Source: AV40 sp038230255
Lineage (GTDB): Bacteria > Verrucomicrobiota > Verrucomicrobiia > Chthoniobacterales > UBA10450
NCBI GenBank assembly: GCA_038230255.1
Contig: JBBRNP010000004.1
Span: 224,937 to 288,936 of the forward strand
Direction of reading: 5' to 3'
DNA: 64,000 nucleotides
The notes under the pieces were generated by a model. That model saw only the letters and a list, made by a program, of their open reading frames with translations, made no database searches and was not told the origin of the DNA. The position numbers were made by a program, and so were the translations under genes. How positions within the stretch are numbered: position 1 is the stretch's first letter; every line of letters begins with the position of its first letter. Of this stretch, positions 35,473 through 44,421 are shown piece after piece.

Positions 35473-36704
35473 CGCCGCCGCTCTATATCGCATTGCGATT
35501 TCTTTTGCACCGCAAGCGTGCGTTATTGCTCAGCCTCGCTGGTGTGGTTTTCGGCGTCGCCATTTTCATCGGCACACAAGGACAAACGCAAGGCTTTGCG
35601 CAGTATTTCATCGACTCGAGCCTTGGCAGCAACGGCGCGTTAACCGTAAGGTCGCGCTTCCGGGAGCGCGCCCCGATGCTGCAGCCGCCGAAGAACGCGA
35701 CCGCGCAAACGTCTCCGCGGGATTTGTCCGAAGGAATCGACAATGCCAGCGCGATCATGCGTGTGAGTCGCCAGTTTTCCAACGTGGTCGCGTGCTCGCC
35801 GGTTTTGCGCGGCGCGCTGAGTGCGCGCTCCGGGTTTGAAACTGCGACAATCGATCTCTTCGGAATCGATCCAGCTCTGCACCTGCAGGCAACCGATCTG
35901 TCTCGTCAAATTGTCCGCGGCAGCTTCGACGACTTTCGCAACAATCCAAATTCGGTCATTCTCGGTTACCGCCTGGCGACGGTTCTCAATGTCGAGGTGG
36001 GCGACAATGTGCAACTGCTCGCACCCGGCGCAGAGTATCGCCGATTGCTTGTCACCGCGATCTCACGAAGCGGGGTGGGAGCGATTGATTCTACGCGCGT
36101 TTACGCGCACGCACGGGTTGCGCAGACAATCCTGCACAAGCCATACACGGCTTCGATGATCATCTACAAATTGCGGGATCCGGAAGCAGCTCCCGCTCTT
36201 GCGCGTCAGTTCGAGGAGCTCTTTCATCACCAAGCCCAAAGCTGGCAGGACCGTGAAGAAAGCACTTTGCAACTCTTCCTTACTCTGCGCGTCTCGGCCG
36301 CGATCACGGTTTCGCTGATTATTTTGCTGGCCGGATTCGGAATCTTCAACGTGCTGACGATGACGGTACTAACGAAGGTAAAGGAAATCGCGATCCTGCG
36401 CTCAATGGGTTATCGCCGCGGCGACATCAGCGCCATTTTTCTCTGGCAGGGCGCCATGATCGCGCTGGCGGGCTCCGTCATCGGTTGCGTAATGGGCGCG
36501 CTGGTGACGTGGGGAATTTCGAATATTCCGATTCAGATCCGGGGACTGCTTTACGCAAACTACTTTCTGGTGGCGTGGGATTGGCGGCATTATGTCTGGG
36601 CAACTTTGCTGGCGATCGTGGCCGTGACGATCGCGAGTTACGTTCCAGCGCGGCGCGCGGCGGAGCTGCCGCCAGTGGCAACGCTGCGAGGCTCAAGCGT
36701 ATGA
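35469..36704 (+). CDS. FtsX/MacB-type ABC permease
   Basis: The 411-residue product starts at GTG 35469 inside the preceding stop. The first membrane segment (RALLLSLAGVVFGVAIFIGTQ) is followed by a ~220-residue periplasmic domain. Three C-terminal segments (AAITVSLIILLAGFGIFNVL, MIALAGSVIGCVMGALV, YVWATLLAIVAVTIASYV) give the FtsX topology. EIAILRSMGYRRGDISAIFL is the typical coupling segment. The ATPase gene overlaps its stop. The system is MacAB/LolCDE-like; the substrate cannot be told from sequence. Confidence 0.9.
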   Translation: MTPPLYIALRFLLHRKRALLLSLAGVVFGVAIFIGTQGQTQGFAQYFIDSSLGSNGALTVRSRFRERAPMLQPPKNATAQTSPRDLSEGIDNASAIMRVSRQFSNVVACSPVLRGALSARSGFETATIDLFGIDPALHLQATDLSRQIVRGSFDDFRNNPNSVILGYRLATVLNVEVGDNVQLLAPGAEYRRLLVTAISRSGVGAIDSTRVYAHARVAQTILHKPYTASMIIYKLRDPEAAPALARQFEELFHHQAQSWQDREESTLQLFLTLRVSAAITVSLIILLAGFGIFNVLTMTVLTKVKEIAILRSMGYRRGDISAIFLWQGAMIALAGSVIGCVMGALVTWGISNIPIQIRGLLYANYFLVAWDWRHYVWATLLAIVAVTIASYVPARRAAELPPVATLRGSSV

Positions 36705-37417
36705 ATTCCGACGTCTGCCTGAGCTGCGAAGGGATCGAGCGTTATCTTGGTGAAGACGAGTCGCGCGTGCACGCTCTCCGCGGCGTATCGTTGCAATTGG
36801 AGCCAGGAACAATTCACGCGGTAGTTGGCCCTTCGGGCTGCGGCAAGAGCACGCTGCTCTACGTTCTCGGTTTGCTTGACCCGCCCGATGCCGGCTCGGT
36901 CACGATCGAATCGGAGCCGATCTCGCACCTGAGCGACAACGAACTCGCGCGACGGCGCAACGAGCTCATCGGTTTCATCTTCCAGTTTCATTTCTTGATG
37001 GAAGATTTCACCGCCCAGGAAAACATCATGATCCCGATGCGACGGCTTGGGCATCTGTCGGAAGAGCAAATGCTCGATCGCGCATCGATGTTGCTCGATG
37101 CCGTCGGACTGGGCGACAAATTGCGGCGTCCGAGCCGCCATCTTTCCGGCGGCGAACAGCAGCGGGTCGCGATCGCGCGTGCTTTGGCCAACGATCCGCG
37201 CGTCATCCTGGCGGACGAACCAACGGGAAATCTCGATACGAAGAATTCCCAGCGCGCCTTCGATCTTTTACAAAGGATCGTGCGCGAAAAACAAAAAGCG
37301 CTCTTGCTTGTGACGCATAATCCGATGATCGCCGAAGCCTGTGATTGGCTGCACGAGATGAAAGACGGCCGCATCGTCACCAGCCATTCGCGCGCGCTTT
37401 CCGCTCCCGTTTTCTAA
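36701..37417 (+). CDS. ABC transporter ATPase (MacB/LolD type)
   Basis: The 238-residue product has Walker A GPSGCGKST, the signature LSGGEQQRVAIARAL, Walker B VILADEPTGNLD and the switch His in LLVTHNP. ATG 36701 overlaps the permease stop (ATGA); the ORF is open further upstream but that part is the permease in another frame. It closes the TolC-TolC-HlyD-permease-ATPase operon, which drives export across both membranes. Confidence 0.92.
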   Translation: MNSDVCLSCEGIERYLGEDESRVHALRGVSLQLEPGTIHAVVGPSGCGKSTLLYVLGLLDPPDAGSVTIESEPISHLSDNELARRRNELIGFIFQFHFLMEDFTAQENIMIPMRRLGHLSEEQMLDRASMLLDAVGLGDKLRRPSRHLSGGEQQRVAIARALANDPRVILADEPTGNLDTKNSQRAFDLLQRIVREKQKALLLVTHNPMIAEACDWLHEMKDGRIVTSHSRALSAPVF

Positions 37418-37433
37418 CGTGATCGAACGCGCT

Positions 37434-38645
37434 TCAATCACGATGAACCTTTGAGAGTGAATCCGCCGGCGCTTTTAGATGTTTCTGCAGTTTCTCGGCG
37501 TAATCGGCCCAACTTCGGAATTCCCGCGCAAGTGCGTCGGCCGAGAGCCGTTCGTAAGTCGTGTTGTCGATAAGAAGGATGCGCATCGCGTCGGCGAGCG
37601 TATCGGCATTTGTTTGATCGACAATGAGACAACCGCCGGGGCGCGCGAGTTCCCCCAGCGCCCCGTTACCACCGCAAACGCAAGGTTTGCCATGCCAAAG
37701 ACTCTCCGCGATCGGAAATCCGAATCCTTCCATCCGTGAAGGATAGACTGTGAATCTGCAACTACGATAAGCGCGGTCGAGCGTGGCATCATCCACATGC
37801 TGCAGCCAGCGGATTGGGTAGCCTGCTCGTTGTAACTGTCTTAGTGGCGAGATGACTTTATGCCCATAGTAACCTGTGCTTCGACCGATCAATTGAAGGT
37901 CGAAAGAAAGTCCGATCTTCCACAAGATCTCGGCCGCCCGCAGCAATGTGAGATGGTTTTTGCGCGGCTCTAAAGTACCAACGGACAAAATAACGGGTGC
38001 AGATGCACTAACTGCTGCAATGGGTCCCTGACGCTCGGTCGGATCTAAGTCGCCCAGCGGCAATTCTTCTACACAAGTTTCGGCCGGGCTCACGCCGCGC
38101 TCTCGCCAAAGTTGATGAAGATGTTCCTGCGAATCTCTGGAGATGCAGATGACGAGATGGAACGCCGCTAGCGAATCAATGTATTTTTGAAAACGGTCGT
38201 GCGCCCTGTCCCGCATAATTCGCAGTCGCAGGGCGGCGGCATCGTAAAAAACTGCCGCTGCGCGGACGCCTGTTCCTCGAATCAATTGGGGCAAATAGGT
38301 GAGTCGGCCGTCGCGATAAATATCCGGGACAAACAGGGTATCACCGGGCTCGATCTTTATCTTCAGAGGGATTGACTGCCGAAAAAGGAGCCGTTGCAAC
38401 TCGGCGACCGGGTGCTCGCCACGCAAATCCGGCCGGGCTGTGCTATGCCGGAGAACGCGAAATGGGTCTTCCAGAATCTGCAATTCACGCCGGCCGAGTC
38501 TTTGATAACATTTGCCAAGCAGATTCCAGGAAATCGGCAGGATCGATTCGCGCTGGCCAAGCTCGCGAAAAATGCTCCGGGTCGCGCGTTGGATTCCGGT
38601 ACTCTTAGGAGACTTGCACGAGCCGGTTACGTCGAGATAAATCAT
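37434..38645 (-). CDS. Glycosyltransferase family 4
   Basis: The 403-residue GT-B enzyme has the N-terminal pattern TGIQRATRSIFREL and the C-terminal donor site of GT4: LSVGTLEPRKNHLTLLRA, STGYYGHKV, and YPSRMEGFGFPIAESLWHGKPCV with the E-x7-E spacing. It transfers a sugar from a nucleotide donor, probably in surface glycan synthesis. It is the last of a two-gene minus-strand unit and faces the ABC ATPase gene end to end. Confidence 0.88.
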   Translation of the reverse strand: MIYLDVTGSCKSPKSTGIQRATRSIFRELGQRESILPISWNLLGKCYQRLGRRELQILEDPFRVLRHSTARPDLRGEHPVAELQRLLFRQSIPLKIKIEPGDTLFVPDIYRDGRLTYLPQLIRGTGVRAAAVFYDAAALRLRIMRDRAHDRFQKYIDSLAAFHLVICISRDSQEHLHQLWRERGVSPAETCVEELPLGDLDPTERQGPIAAVSASAPVILSVGTLEPRKNHLTLLRAAEILWKIGLSFDLQLIGRSTGYYGHKVISPLRQLQRAGYPIRWLQHVDDATLDRAYRSCRFTVYPSRMEGFGFPIAESLWHGKPCVCGGNGALGELARPGGCLIVDQTNADTLADAMRILLIDNTTYERLSADALAREFRSWADYAEKLQKHLKAPADSLSKVHRD

Positions 38646-38656
38646 TTAGCGCCGAT

Positions 38657-40108
38657 TCAAAACGGATTTGCGCGCCAGCAAATGAATTGTCCCTGCGCCA
38701 TTTCGATCCTGACGTCGCGATAGTTTTCACGAACGGCACCGAAATCGCGGATGTTGCAAACTCCGATTGCCGGACGCGATGGATGCGCCGCCCCTAAGTT
38801 AGCAGCCGACCAGGTCTCGACCGGGGTCCGCAAATTCCCATAGAAAAGGTAAAACTCTTCCGGAAGCACGCCTTTATCGGGTTCCAGGACAACGATCTGT
38901 GTGCCTTCGCCCTGTTGCAGCGCACCGAGTGTGTCGGCAATCAGTCTTTGCTCGGAATAATCGCGACGGCGCCCTTCGACTATCCGCCGCCCAATCTCCG
39001 GGCCAAGTAGCGAACTGACCGCGACGAATAGGAGAAGAAACGACGTGATCGGTCGCCGATTTTCCCACAGGGAAAAGAGAAGCGGCGCAAGCAAGACGCA
39101 AAAACACGGCAGCAACGGCATGAGGTAGCGTCCATTGCGGAAACCAACCAGCACAACGAGGAGCAGCACTGTGAGAGTAATGAATGAAAGTTCTACTGCC
39201 GCTGGGCGCGAATCTTTCTTCCCGCCAAATTGGACCGCGACTGCAGCGAACAGTGCGACCGCGCCGCAGGGCCAGGTAGTAACAAGCCGAAACGGAACTT
39301 CGAGAAATGGCTTCGCACCCAGCTGAGACTGACTAACCATGATGAGCGCCTCATCGAAAAAAAAGAAGTCAATCAGCGGAACACCATGTTTTGTCATCTG
39401 GATCAAAGGCCAGATCGCCATCAAGACGAGGGCGAGAAGAAAACTGCCCGGGAGCCAAAGCGAGCGGAGCGTCGCGCGCTGGCTCGGAGAAAAACAACGA
39501 ACAGCAACGATGATGAACCAAATCAGAGCGACAAGCGGAATTTTCTGCAGCGTGCAAAGCCAGCAGATAATGGCCACGCCCAGCCACCATTTTGGTTCGC
39601 GCCGCGCGAGCTGAGCGAAAACAATTCCAAGCGTTGTAAACAAAGTCAGCCCGGAATCGAGCCTGCCGCTCGTGGTTTCCATCAAAAAAAGCGGGCAAGT
39701 AACTAACAGGGCCAGGCTCAGGGGTATGAGCCACGGGCGCGTTGGTTCGATCAAGTAAATGAGCCATCCCGTCGCAATCGCAGTCAGCGTTCCGAAAAGT
39801 AGCGACCAAATGCGAATGGCCATCTCCGGTTTTTCGAAACGCGGCAGTGTGAGAGTAGTCAGCCAGTATTGCAGGGGCGGTTTTAAAACTGTGACCGCGA
39901 AATTGTCGCGCACTGCACCGCGCCCAAGCAACAGCATTTCCCGCGATCGTTCCGCGGTGGTAAACTCATCCCTGCTGATGAGAGAGCCTTCTTGAATCAG
40001 GAAAAAAAGGTATCCGACAAGGCAAACGATGAGCAGTCCGGAAACCACAATCGGGGAAAAGCGCCATGCAAAGAGAGTAGGCTTCGTTTCAACTGTAGAA
40101 CCTGTCAC
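38657..40108 (-). CDS. ArnT/PMT-like membrane glycosyltransferase (GT-C)
   Basis: The 483-residue integral membrane protein has about ten hydrophobic segments and the acidic early loop SRDEFTTAERSREM, typical of ArnT/PMT glycosyltransferases that use polyprenyl-phosphate sugars. The C-terminal ~130 residues (SEQRLIADTLGALQQGEGTQ ... AQGQFICWRANPF) form a soluble periplasmic domain. A deleted paralogue is found at 61289-61920. It stands 11 bases upstream of the GT4 gene and divergent from the next cluster. Confidence 0.87.
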   Translation of the reverse strand: MTGSTVETKPTLFAWRFSPIVVSGLLIVCLVGYLFFLIQEGSLISRDEFTTAERSREMLLLGRGAVRDNFAVTVLKPPLQYWLTTLTLPRFEKPEMAIRIWSLLFGTLTAIATGWLIYLIEPTRPWLIPLSLALLVTCPLFLMETTSGRLDSGLTLFTTLGIVFAQLARREPKWWLGVAIICWLCTLQKIPLVALIWFIIVAVRCFSPSQRATLRSLWLPGSFLLALVLMAIWPLIQMTKHGVPLIDFFFFDEALIMVSQSQLGAKPFLEVPFRLVTTWPCGAVALFAAVAVQFGGKKDSRPAAVELSFITLTVLLLVVLVGFRNGRYLMPLLPCFCVLLAPLLFSLWENRRPITSFLLLFVAVSSLLGPEIGRRIVEGRRRDYSEQRLIADTLGALQQGEGTQIVVLEPDKGVLPEEFYLFYGNLRTPVETWSAANLGAAHPSRPAIGVCNIRDFGAVRENYRDVRIEMAQGQFICWRANPF

Positions 40109-40255
40109 GCTATTGTTTTTTAAATGCGGGATTGGAATGTCAACGCCGATCGGTTCCTTATCGAGTAATTTCGGTCCGAATCACAAAGAATATGACTGTA
40201 TGACCATCGACAGAGTCCGCCATCCAAGAGTTGATAATTTGCTGGATTCAAATGG

Positions 40256-41419
40256 ATGAAGGCAGGGCGCATTGTTATTGATGCACGTGCTCTGCGGGGC
40301 GCACCCGGCGGCGTCGTTTCCTATACCGAAGCTCTCATCGAGCACCTGCCAATTCTCTTGCCGGATGTATCCATCGTGCTTTTGCGCCACCCCAAAAGGC
40401 CGAGCACACTTTCCCGGGCGCCCAACGTCATCGAATGGATTCTGGGTGGAAAACCAAATAGCCCCTGGACTTACTTTCGCATGGGGTCCTGGCTCAATGC
40501 GCGGCTCAGCCCCGACGATATCTTTCACGCTCCCTACCGAATCCTCCCTCAAGGACTCGAGTCGAAAAGCGTGATTACCATCCACGACGTCATGCAAATC
40601 GTCTGCCCGAAGCTTGTTTTTCCCAATCGGATCACACGCGCGTTTGTCCAGCCGTTCTGGTCGGCCGCCATCCGTAGCGCCATTCGTCGGGCAGAGCGGA
40701 TACTGGCCGTCAGCCAGTACAGCGCGAACGATACCCTCCGCGTCGACGCATCTTGCGCATCGCGGCTCCGCGTGACGCTCAACGGGAAATCTCCATCGTT
40801 CCGGCCCATTGAGAAAGCCAACGCTGAACGCATAAGCTCGTCCATTATTCCTCCCGGCCAGCGGTTCTTTCTTGTTGTCGGCGGAGGTTATCCGAACAAA
40901 AATCACGTCGCGGCGATCTCAGCCTTCGCCAAGGCGTTTCCATCGTCCGAGGACATTCGCATGCTGGTAATTCAGCGACGCCGAACACTACCCAAAGAAC
41001 TTCGACAGATTCTCCGTCGCTTGCGACTCGATTCGCGGATACAAATTCGGAGCAGCGTTGGAAATGAAGAACTGGTCGCGCTTTATAGTCGGGCTGAGGC
41101 ACTCGTGTTTCCGTCACTCTATGAAGGATTTGGTCTGCCGGTTCTGGAAGCCATGGCCTGCGGGTGTCCTGTCTTGTGCTCAAACGTAACGTCGCTGCCC
41201 GAAGTGGCGGGAGACGCCGCGCTCTTCATCGAACCCGAGGACGACGACACCATCGCGACAGCAATGCGACGCGTTATTGAAGACCAGACCCTCCGGCAAT
41301 CGCTCTCCGAGCGAGGTATTCAACGTGCCGCCCTCTTTGAGTGGCGAAAGATGGTTGTCGAAACAGTCGTCGCCTACCGCGAGATTGCACAGTGGCTACC
41401 CGACACGAAATTGGCTTGA
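40256..41419 (+). CDS. Glycosyltransferase family 4
   Basis: The 387-residue GT4 enzyme starts the plus-strand operon. Motifs: IDARALRGAPGGVVSYTEAL, VSQYSANDTL, VVGGGYPNKNHVAAISAFAK and VFPSLYEGFGLPVLEAMACGCPVLCS with the E-x7-E donor motif. The stop overlaps the SDR start (TGATG). It probably adds a sugar to the lipid or glycan made by the cluster. Confidence 0.9.
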   Translation: MKAGRIVIDARALRGAPGGVVSYTEALIEHLPILLPDVSIVLLRHPKRPSTLSRAPNVIEWILGGKPNSPWTYFRMGSWLNARLSPDDIFHAPYRILPQGLESKSVITIHDVMQIVCPKLVFPNRITRAFVQPFWSAAIRSAIRRAERILAVSQYSANDTLRVDASCASRLRVTLNGKSPSFRPIEKANAERISSSIIPPGQRFFLVVGGGYPNKNHVAAISAFAKAFPSSEDIRMLVIQRRRTLPKELRQILRRLRLDSRIQIRSSVGNEELVALYSRAEALVFPSLYEGFGLPVLEAMACGCPVLCSNVTSLPEVAGDAALFIEPEDDDTIATAMRRVIEDQTLRQSLSERGIQRAALFEWRKMVVETVVAYREIAQWLPDTKLA

Positions 41420-42216
41420 TGAAACGTGTGTTCCTGACCGGCGCGAGTTCCGGGATTGGTCTTGCCATCGCGCATTCGCTCATTGCGCGCGGTCATGAAG
41501 TGTGGGGAACGTCACGCGACCCGAACCGTATTCCAGTCATCCCGCATTTACATCCGGTGCAACTTGATTTGCGCGATCCGCGAATAGTTGAGGAAACTTT
41601 CGCGCATACCTGGGCCGAATCGGGCGGGTTCGACGTCGTTATTAACAATGCGGGCAGCGGACATTTCGGCCCGATCGAAAATCTCGCTACCGCAGCGATG
41701 TTGGACGAGTTTCAAGTGCTGGTGTTCGCGCCACTGCAATTGACGCAGCTGGCAATGCGACACATGCGCTCCAAAGGGACGGGATTGATCATTAATGTGA
41801 CTTCACTCGCTTCGCGATTGCCGGTCCCATTCATGGCAGCATATAACTCTGCCAAGGCGGCGATGGCCTCGCTTACCATGTCGATCCAACTCGAGCTGCC
41901 AAATGCCGGCGTGCGTATTGTCGATCTTCAGCCGGCCGATATTCGGACCGAGTTCAACAGCGCCGTGATCAAAACGGATTTCACTCATTACGAAGATCAA
42001 GCCGTGGAAACATGGGCGGCCGTCGAGCGAAACATGAGCGCCGCACCGGGGCCGGACTTGGTTGCCCGCCGGATGGTGACATTGATCGAGCAAGCGAATC
42101 CACCGCCACGCATTACTGTTGGCGGAATGTTTCAGGCTTGGATTGCGCCGTTGATCTTTCGCTTTCTGCCACAACGGCTGCGCATTTGGGGGCTGCGAAA
42201 GTATTACGGAATATGA
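41419..42216 (+). CDS. Short-chain dehydrogenase/reductase
   Basis: The 265-residue SDR has the cofactor motif TGASSGIG, NNAGS, and the catalytic pair AYNSAKAA (Y-x3-K) with a preceding Ser. The C-terminal hydrophobic stretch (FQAWIAPLIFRFLPQRL) is consistent with membrane association. SDRs of this kind act on keto groups; in a cluster with a serine-palmitoyltransferase-like enzyme one candidate is 3-ketosphinganine reduction, but that is inference. The ATG of the next gene overlaps its stop. Confidence 0.87.
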   Translation: MKRVFLTGASSGIGLAIAHSLIARGHEVWGTSRDPNRIPVIPHLHPVQLDLRDPRIVEETFAHTWAESGGFDVVINNAGSGHFGPIENLATAAMLDEFQVLVFAPLQLTQLAMRHMRSKGTGLIINVTSLASRLPVPFMAAYNSAKAAMASLTMSIQLELPNAGVRIVDLQPADIRTEFNSAVIKTDFTHYEDQAVETWAAVERNMSAAPGPDLVARRMVTLIEQANPPPRITVGGMFQAWIAPLIFRFLPQRLRIWGLRKYYGI

Positions 42217-42956
42217 ACCCGGTTCGCGAAGCCGTGATCTTGATGGCTGGATCGGGCTCGCGCCTTCGTAGCTCGCAGAAAACGTTGCTCAAACCACTGA
42301 CACCTGTTCTCGGGCGGCCGTTGATTTCTTACACCCTCGATGCGCTGGCCTGCGCCGGGATCACAAAAATTAATGTGGTCACCGGCTACGAAAGCGATCG
42401 ACTATCCGCCGCCGTCAAAGAACTGGCACCGCCCAACGTTACCCTTTCTTTTATCCTGAACCCCGAGTGGCAAAAGCAAAATGGCATTTCGCTTCTGGCT
42501 GCGGCGATGAGTGTCACGGGCAATTTCCTTTTGACCATGAGCGACCATCTTTTCGACCAGGCGATTGTCGATCTTTTGACGAAATCGGCCGAGCCCCGCG
42601 TTCTCAATCTCGCGGTCGACCGAAAGACCGACTCCATTTTTGACTTGAGTGATGCGATGAAAGTTGGAACGCAGGGCGATCGCGTTGTCGCCATCGGGAA
42701 AGATCTTCAAGATTACAATGCCATCGACACCGGTCTCTTCGTCTGTCCGCAGGAAATCTTCGCCTACCTCGAGCGGGCAAAGAAAGACGCGGATTGCAGT
42801 CTTGCCGATGGCGTGCGGTTGATGGCGGCGGATAAAAAAGTCCGAGCGATCGAGATCGGTGATGCGTGGTGGCAAGACATCGACACCGTCGAGATGCTTC
42901 AACACGCTGAAAAGCAAATGATGAAAGAATCAAATAGACAGCACCTCGCCAAATAA
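42213..42956 (+). CDS. NTP-transferase (CTP:phospho-alcohol cytidylyltransferase-like)
   Basis: The 247-residue product begins EAVILMAGSGSRLRSSQKTLLKPLTPVLGRPLI, the nucleotidyltransferase signature with the activating Lys; MSDHLFDQ is the metal-binding part and AWWQDIDTVEMLQHAEK the end. The sequence resembles sugar-1-phosphate or phospho-alcohol cytidylyltransferases such as inositol-1-phosphate cytidylyltransferase. It overlaps the SDR stop (ATGA); a CDP-alcohol phosphotransferase follows 1 base later. Substrate is not certain. It could make a CDP-activated head group for that enzyme. Confidence 0.82.
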   Translation: MNPVREAVILMAGSGSRLRSSQKTLLKPLTPVLGRPLISYTLDALACAGITKINVVTGYESDRLSAAVKELAPPNVTLSFILNPEWQKQNGISLLAAAMSVTGNFLLTMSDHLFDQAIVDLLTKSAEPRVLNLAVDRKTDSIFDLSDAMKVGTQGDRVVAIGKDLQDYNAIDTGLFVCPQEIFAYLERAKKDADCSLADGVRLMAADKKVRAIEIGDAWWQDIDTVEMLQHAEKQMMKESNRQHLAK

Positions 42957-42957
42957 G

Positions 42958-44235
42958 ATGCCGGATGAATGCATCATTCTGGCGAATGCTCCGGAGGCAT
43001 TGGTCGAACTGTGCGGGATATCGATCTTGGAACGTTTGCTGCGCACTCTGCAACGCTGCGGAGTCGAGCGCGCCACCATTCTCTCCACCACCCCGGCGGA
43101 GATCGGGCGGGAACTCGCCAGGCCTTCGTGGGCCCGCCAAGATCTAGAATTCAGCGTTTGTGAAAAGGCAAGCGCCGCAGTGACGGTCGAGCAGATTGTC
43201 GATCTTTGGCCGCGAGACGCAGGCCGCGTGTTGTTAATTCGTGGCGATGCGGTCTTTGATATCCGTCTCTTGCGCGCGCTTCTCGCACACACATCCTCCG
43301 CTGTCCTGGTTGACTCGAATCCGCCGAAACAAATCGAGCAATTGATAGCGTCGGCGCCGGATACGAGCAGAGGCAAGCTATGCGGTGCCGCGTTCCTGCG
43401 ACGGGAATGGCTCTCGACTCGAACTGGCCCGATTGAGAATGTGCTCGTTCAAGCGTTGGAACAGCAGACGATCGCTGTCCTGGATGTGGCGAACGAGCCG
43501 TTTTATAATCCGGGTCTTCGCCGAAACATCAGAGCGTTTTGGTTTCCCGCCCCAGTCATTGCGAACAAAAGAACGGCCGAGGAAGTTCTCTTCAACTCGG
43601 TGCAAAAGGGCACGCTCGATCTTCCGGCGTGGGTTCATGCGCCGATCGAAAAGTTTTTGCTCAAGTTCCTGTGCAAAACTCCGATCACGCCCAACCAATT
43701 GACGATCGCCTGGGCCATAGCCGCTTGCGTAACGACAATTCTTTTTGCCACTGGCCAGTTGTTTGGGGGAGTCGTCGTAGCGCTGATCATTGGCATCCTG
43801 GACGGTCTCGATGGCAAACAAGCGCGCATCAAAATTGAAACGACCCCCGGCGGCAAGATCGAGCATCATCTCGATTCCTTCTTTGATGTGGTTTGGCCAA
43901 TCGCGCTCGCCTTTTACTTTTATTCGTCAGGGCGGCTGTCCAGTGCGTTTTATTATTTGGCTGTCCTTTTGCTCGCCGAAGGAGTAGATGGAATCGCCAA
44001 AGCAGTTATCTACTCGACTTCCGGGCGATTGCTGATGGCCCCCGGCCGGTTCGACCAATTGGTTCGATTGGTTGGCGGGCGGCGCAACATTTACATTTGG
44101 GTGCTGGCCGTATTCTTGATTCTCGGCGCGCCGGAAAAAGCGTTGATCGTGATGGCGTGGTGGGAGGCAATCACGACTGCGATAGACATTGCGCAAGCAA
44201 CACGGATGTCGATCTTGCGCCGAAAGACGCGCTAG
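42958..44235 (+). CDS. Nucleotidyltransferase-like / CDP-alcohol phosphotransferase fusion
   Basis: The 425-residue protein has an N-terminal half (~1-215) with the fold pattern of a nucleotidyltransferase but no canonical GxGxR signature (ANAPEALVELCGISILERLLR), so it is probably non-catalytic. A membrane CDP-alcohol phosphotransferase follows (~230-425). Its motif reads DGLDGKQAR...EHHLDSFFD: both Asp pairs are present, but the Gly expected four residues before the third Asp is Glu. This arrangement recalls bifunctional IPCT/DIPPS proteins of inositol-phosphate pathways. The enzyme should transfer a phospho-alcohol from a CDP donor to an acceptor alcohol. Confidence 0.83.
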   Translation: MPDECIILANAPEALVELCGISILERLLRTLQRCGVERATILSTTPAEIGRELARPSWARQDLEFSVCEKASAAVTVEQIVDLWPRDAGRVLLIRGDAVFDIRLLRALLAHTSSAVLVDSNPPKQIEQLIASAPDTSRGKLCGAAFLRREWLSTRTGPIENVLVQALEQQTIAVLDVANEPFYNPGLRRNIRAFWFPAPVIANKRTAEEVLFNSVQKGTLDLPAWVHAPIEKFLLKFLCKTPITPNQLTIAWAIAACVTTILFATGQLFGGVVVALIIGILDGLDGKQARIKIETTPGGKIEHHLDSFFDVVWPIALAFYFYSSGRLSSAFYYLAVLLLAEGVDGIAKAVIYSTSGRLLMAPGRFDQLVRLVGGRRNIYIWVLAVFLILGAPEKALIVMAWWEAITTAIDIAQATRMSILRRKTR

Positions 44236-44421
44236 ATGGCGCGCGGTCGAGCGTGTCCAGAATGCGCTATTTGTTGACCGGGTGCGTCCTGCGACTGAAA
44301 TGTTCGAACGCGCTGGCGAAGAGATCGAGGGAAAGTAACTTCTGGAGCTTGCGTGAGAATCTCATTGCGGTCACTTCATGCTGCGCGCTAAATGACAGAC
44401 TTTTCTAACCAGCGGTAACAG
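44236..44421. other. Gap between CDP-alcohol phosphotransferase and oxidoreductase
   Basis: These 186 bases show no gene and no clear promoter or terminator. Nothing supportable was found. Confidence 0.5.

Noticed and set aside
37410..37440. GTTAG/CTAAC-like motif after the ABC ATPase as another attC
   Set aside because: Only one box is present with no partner core or foldable arms nearby.
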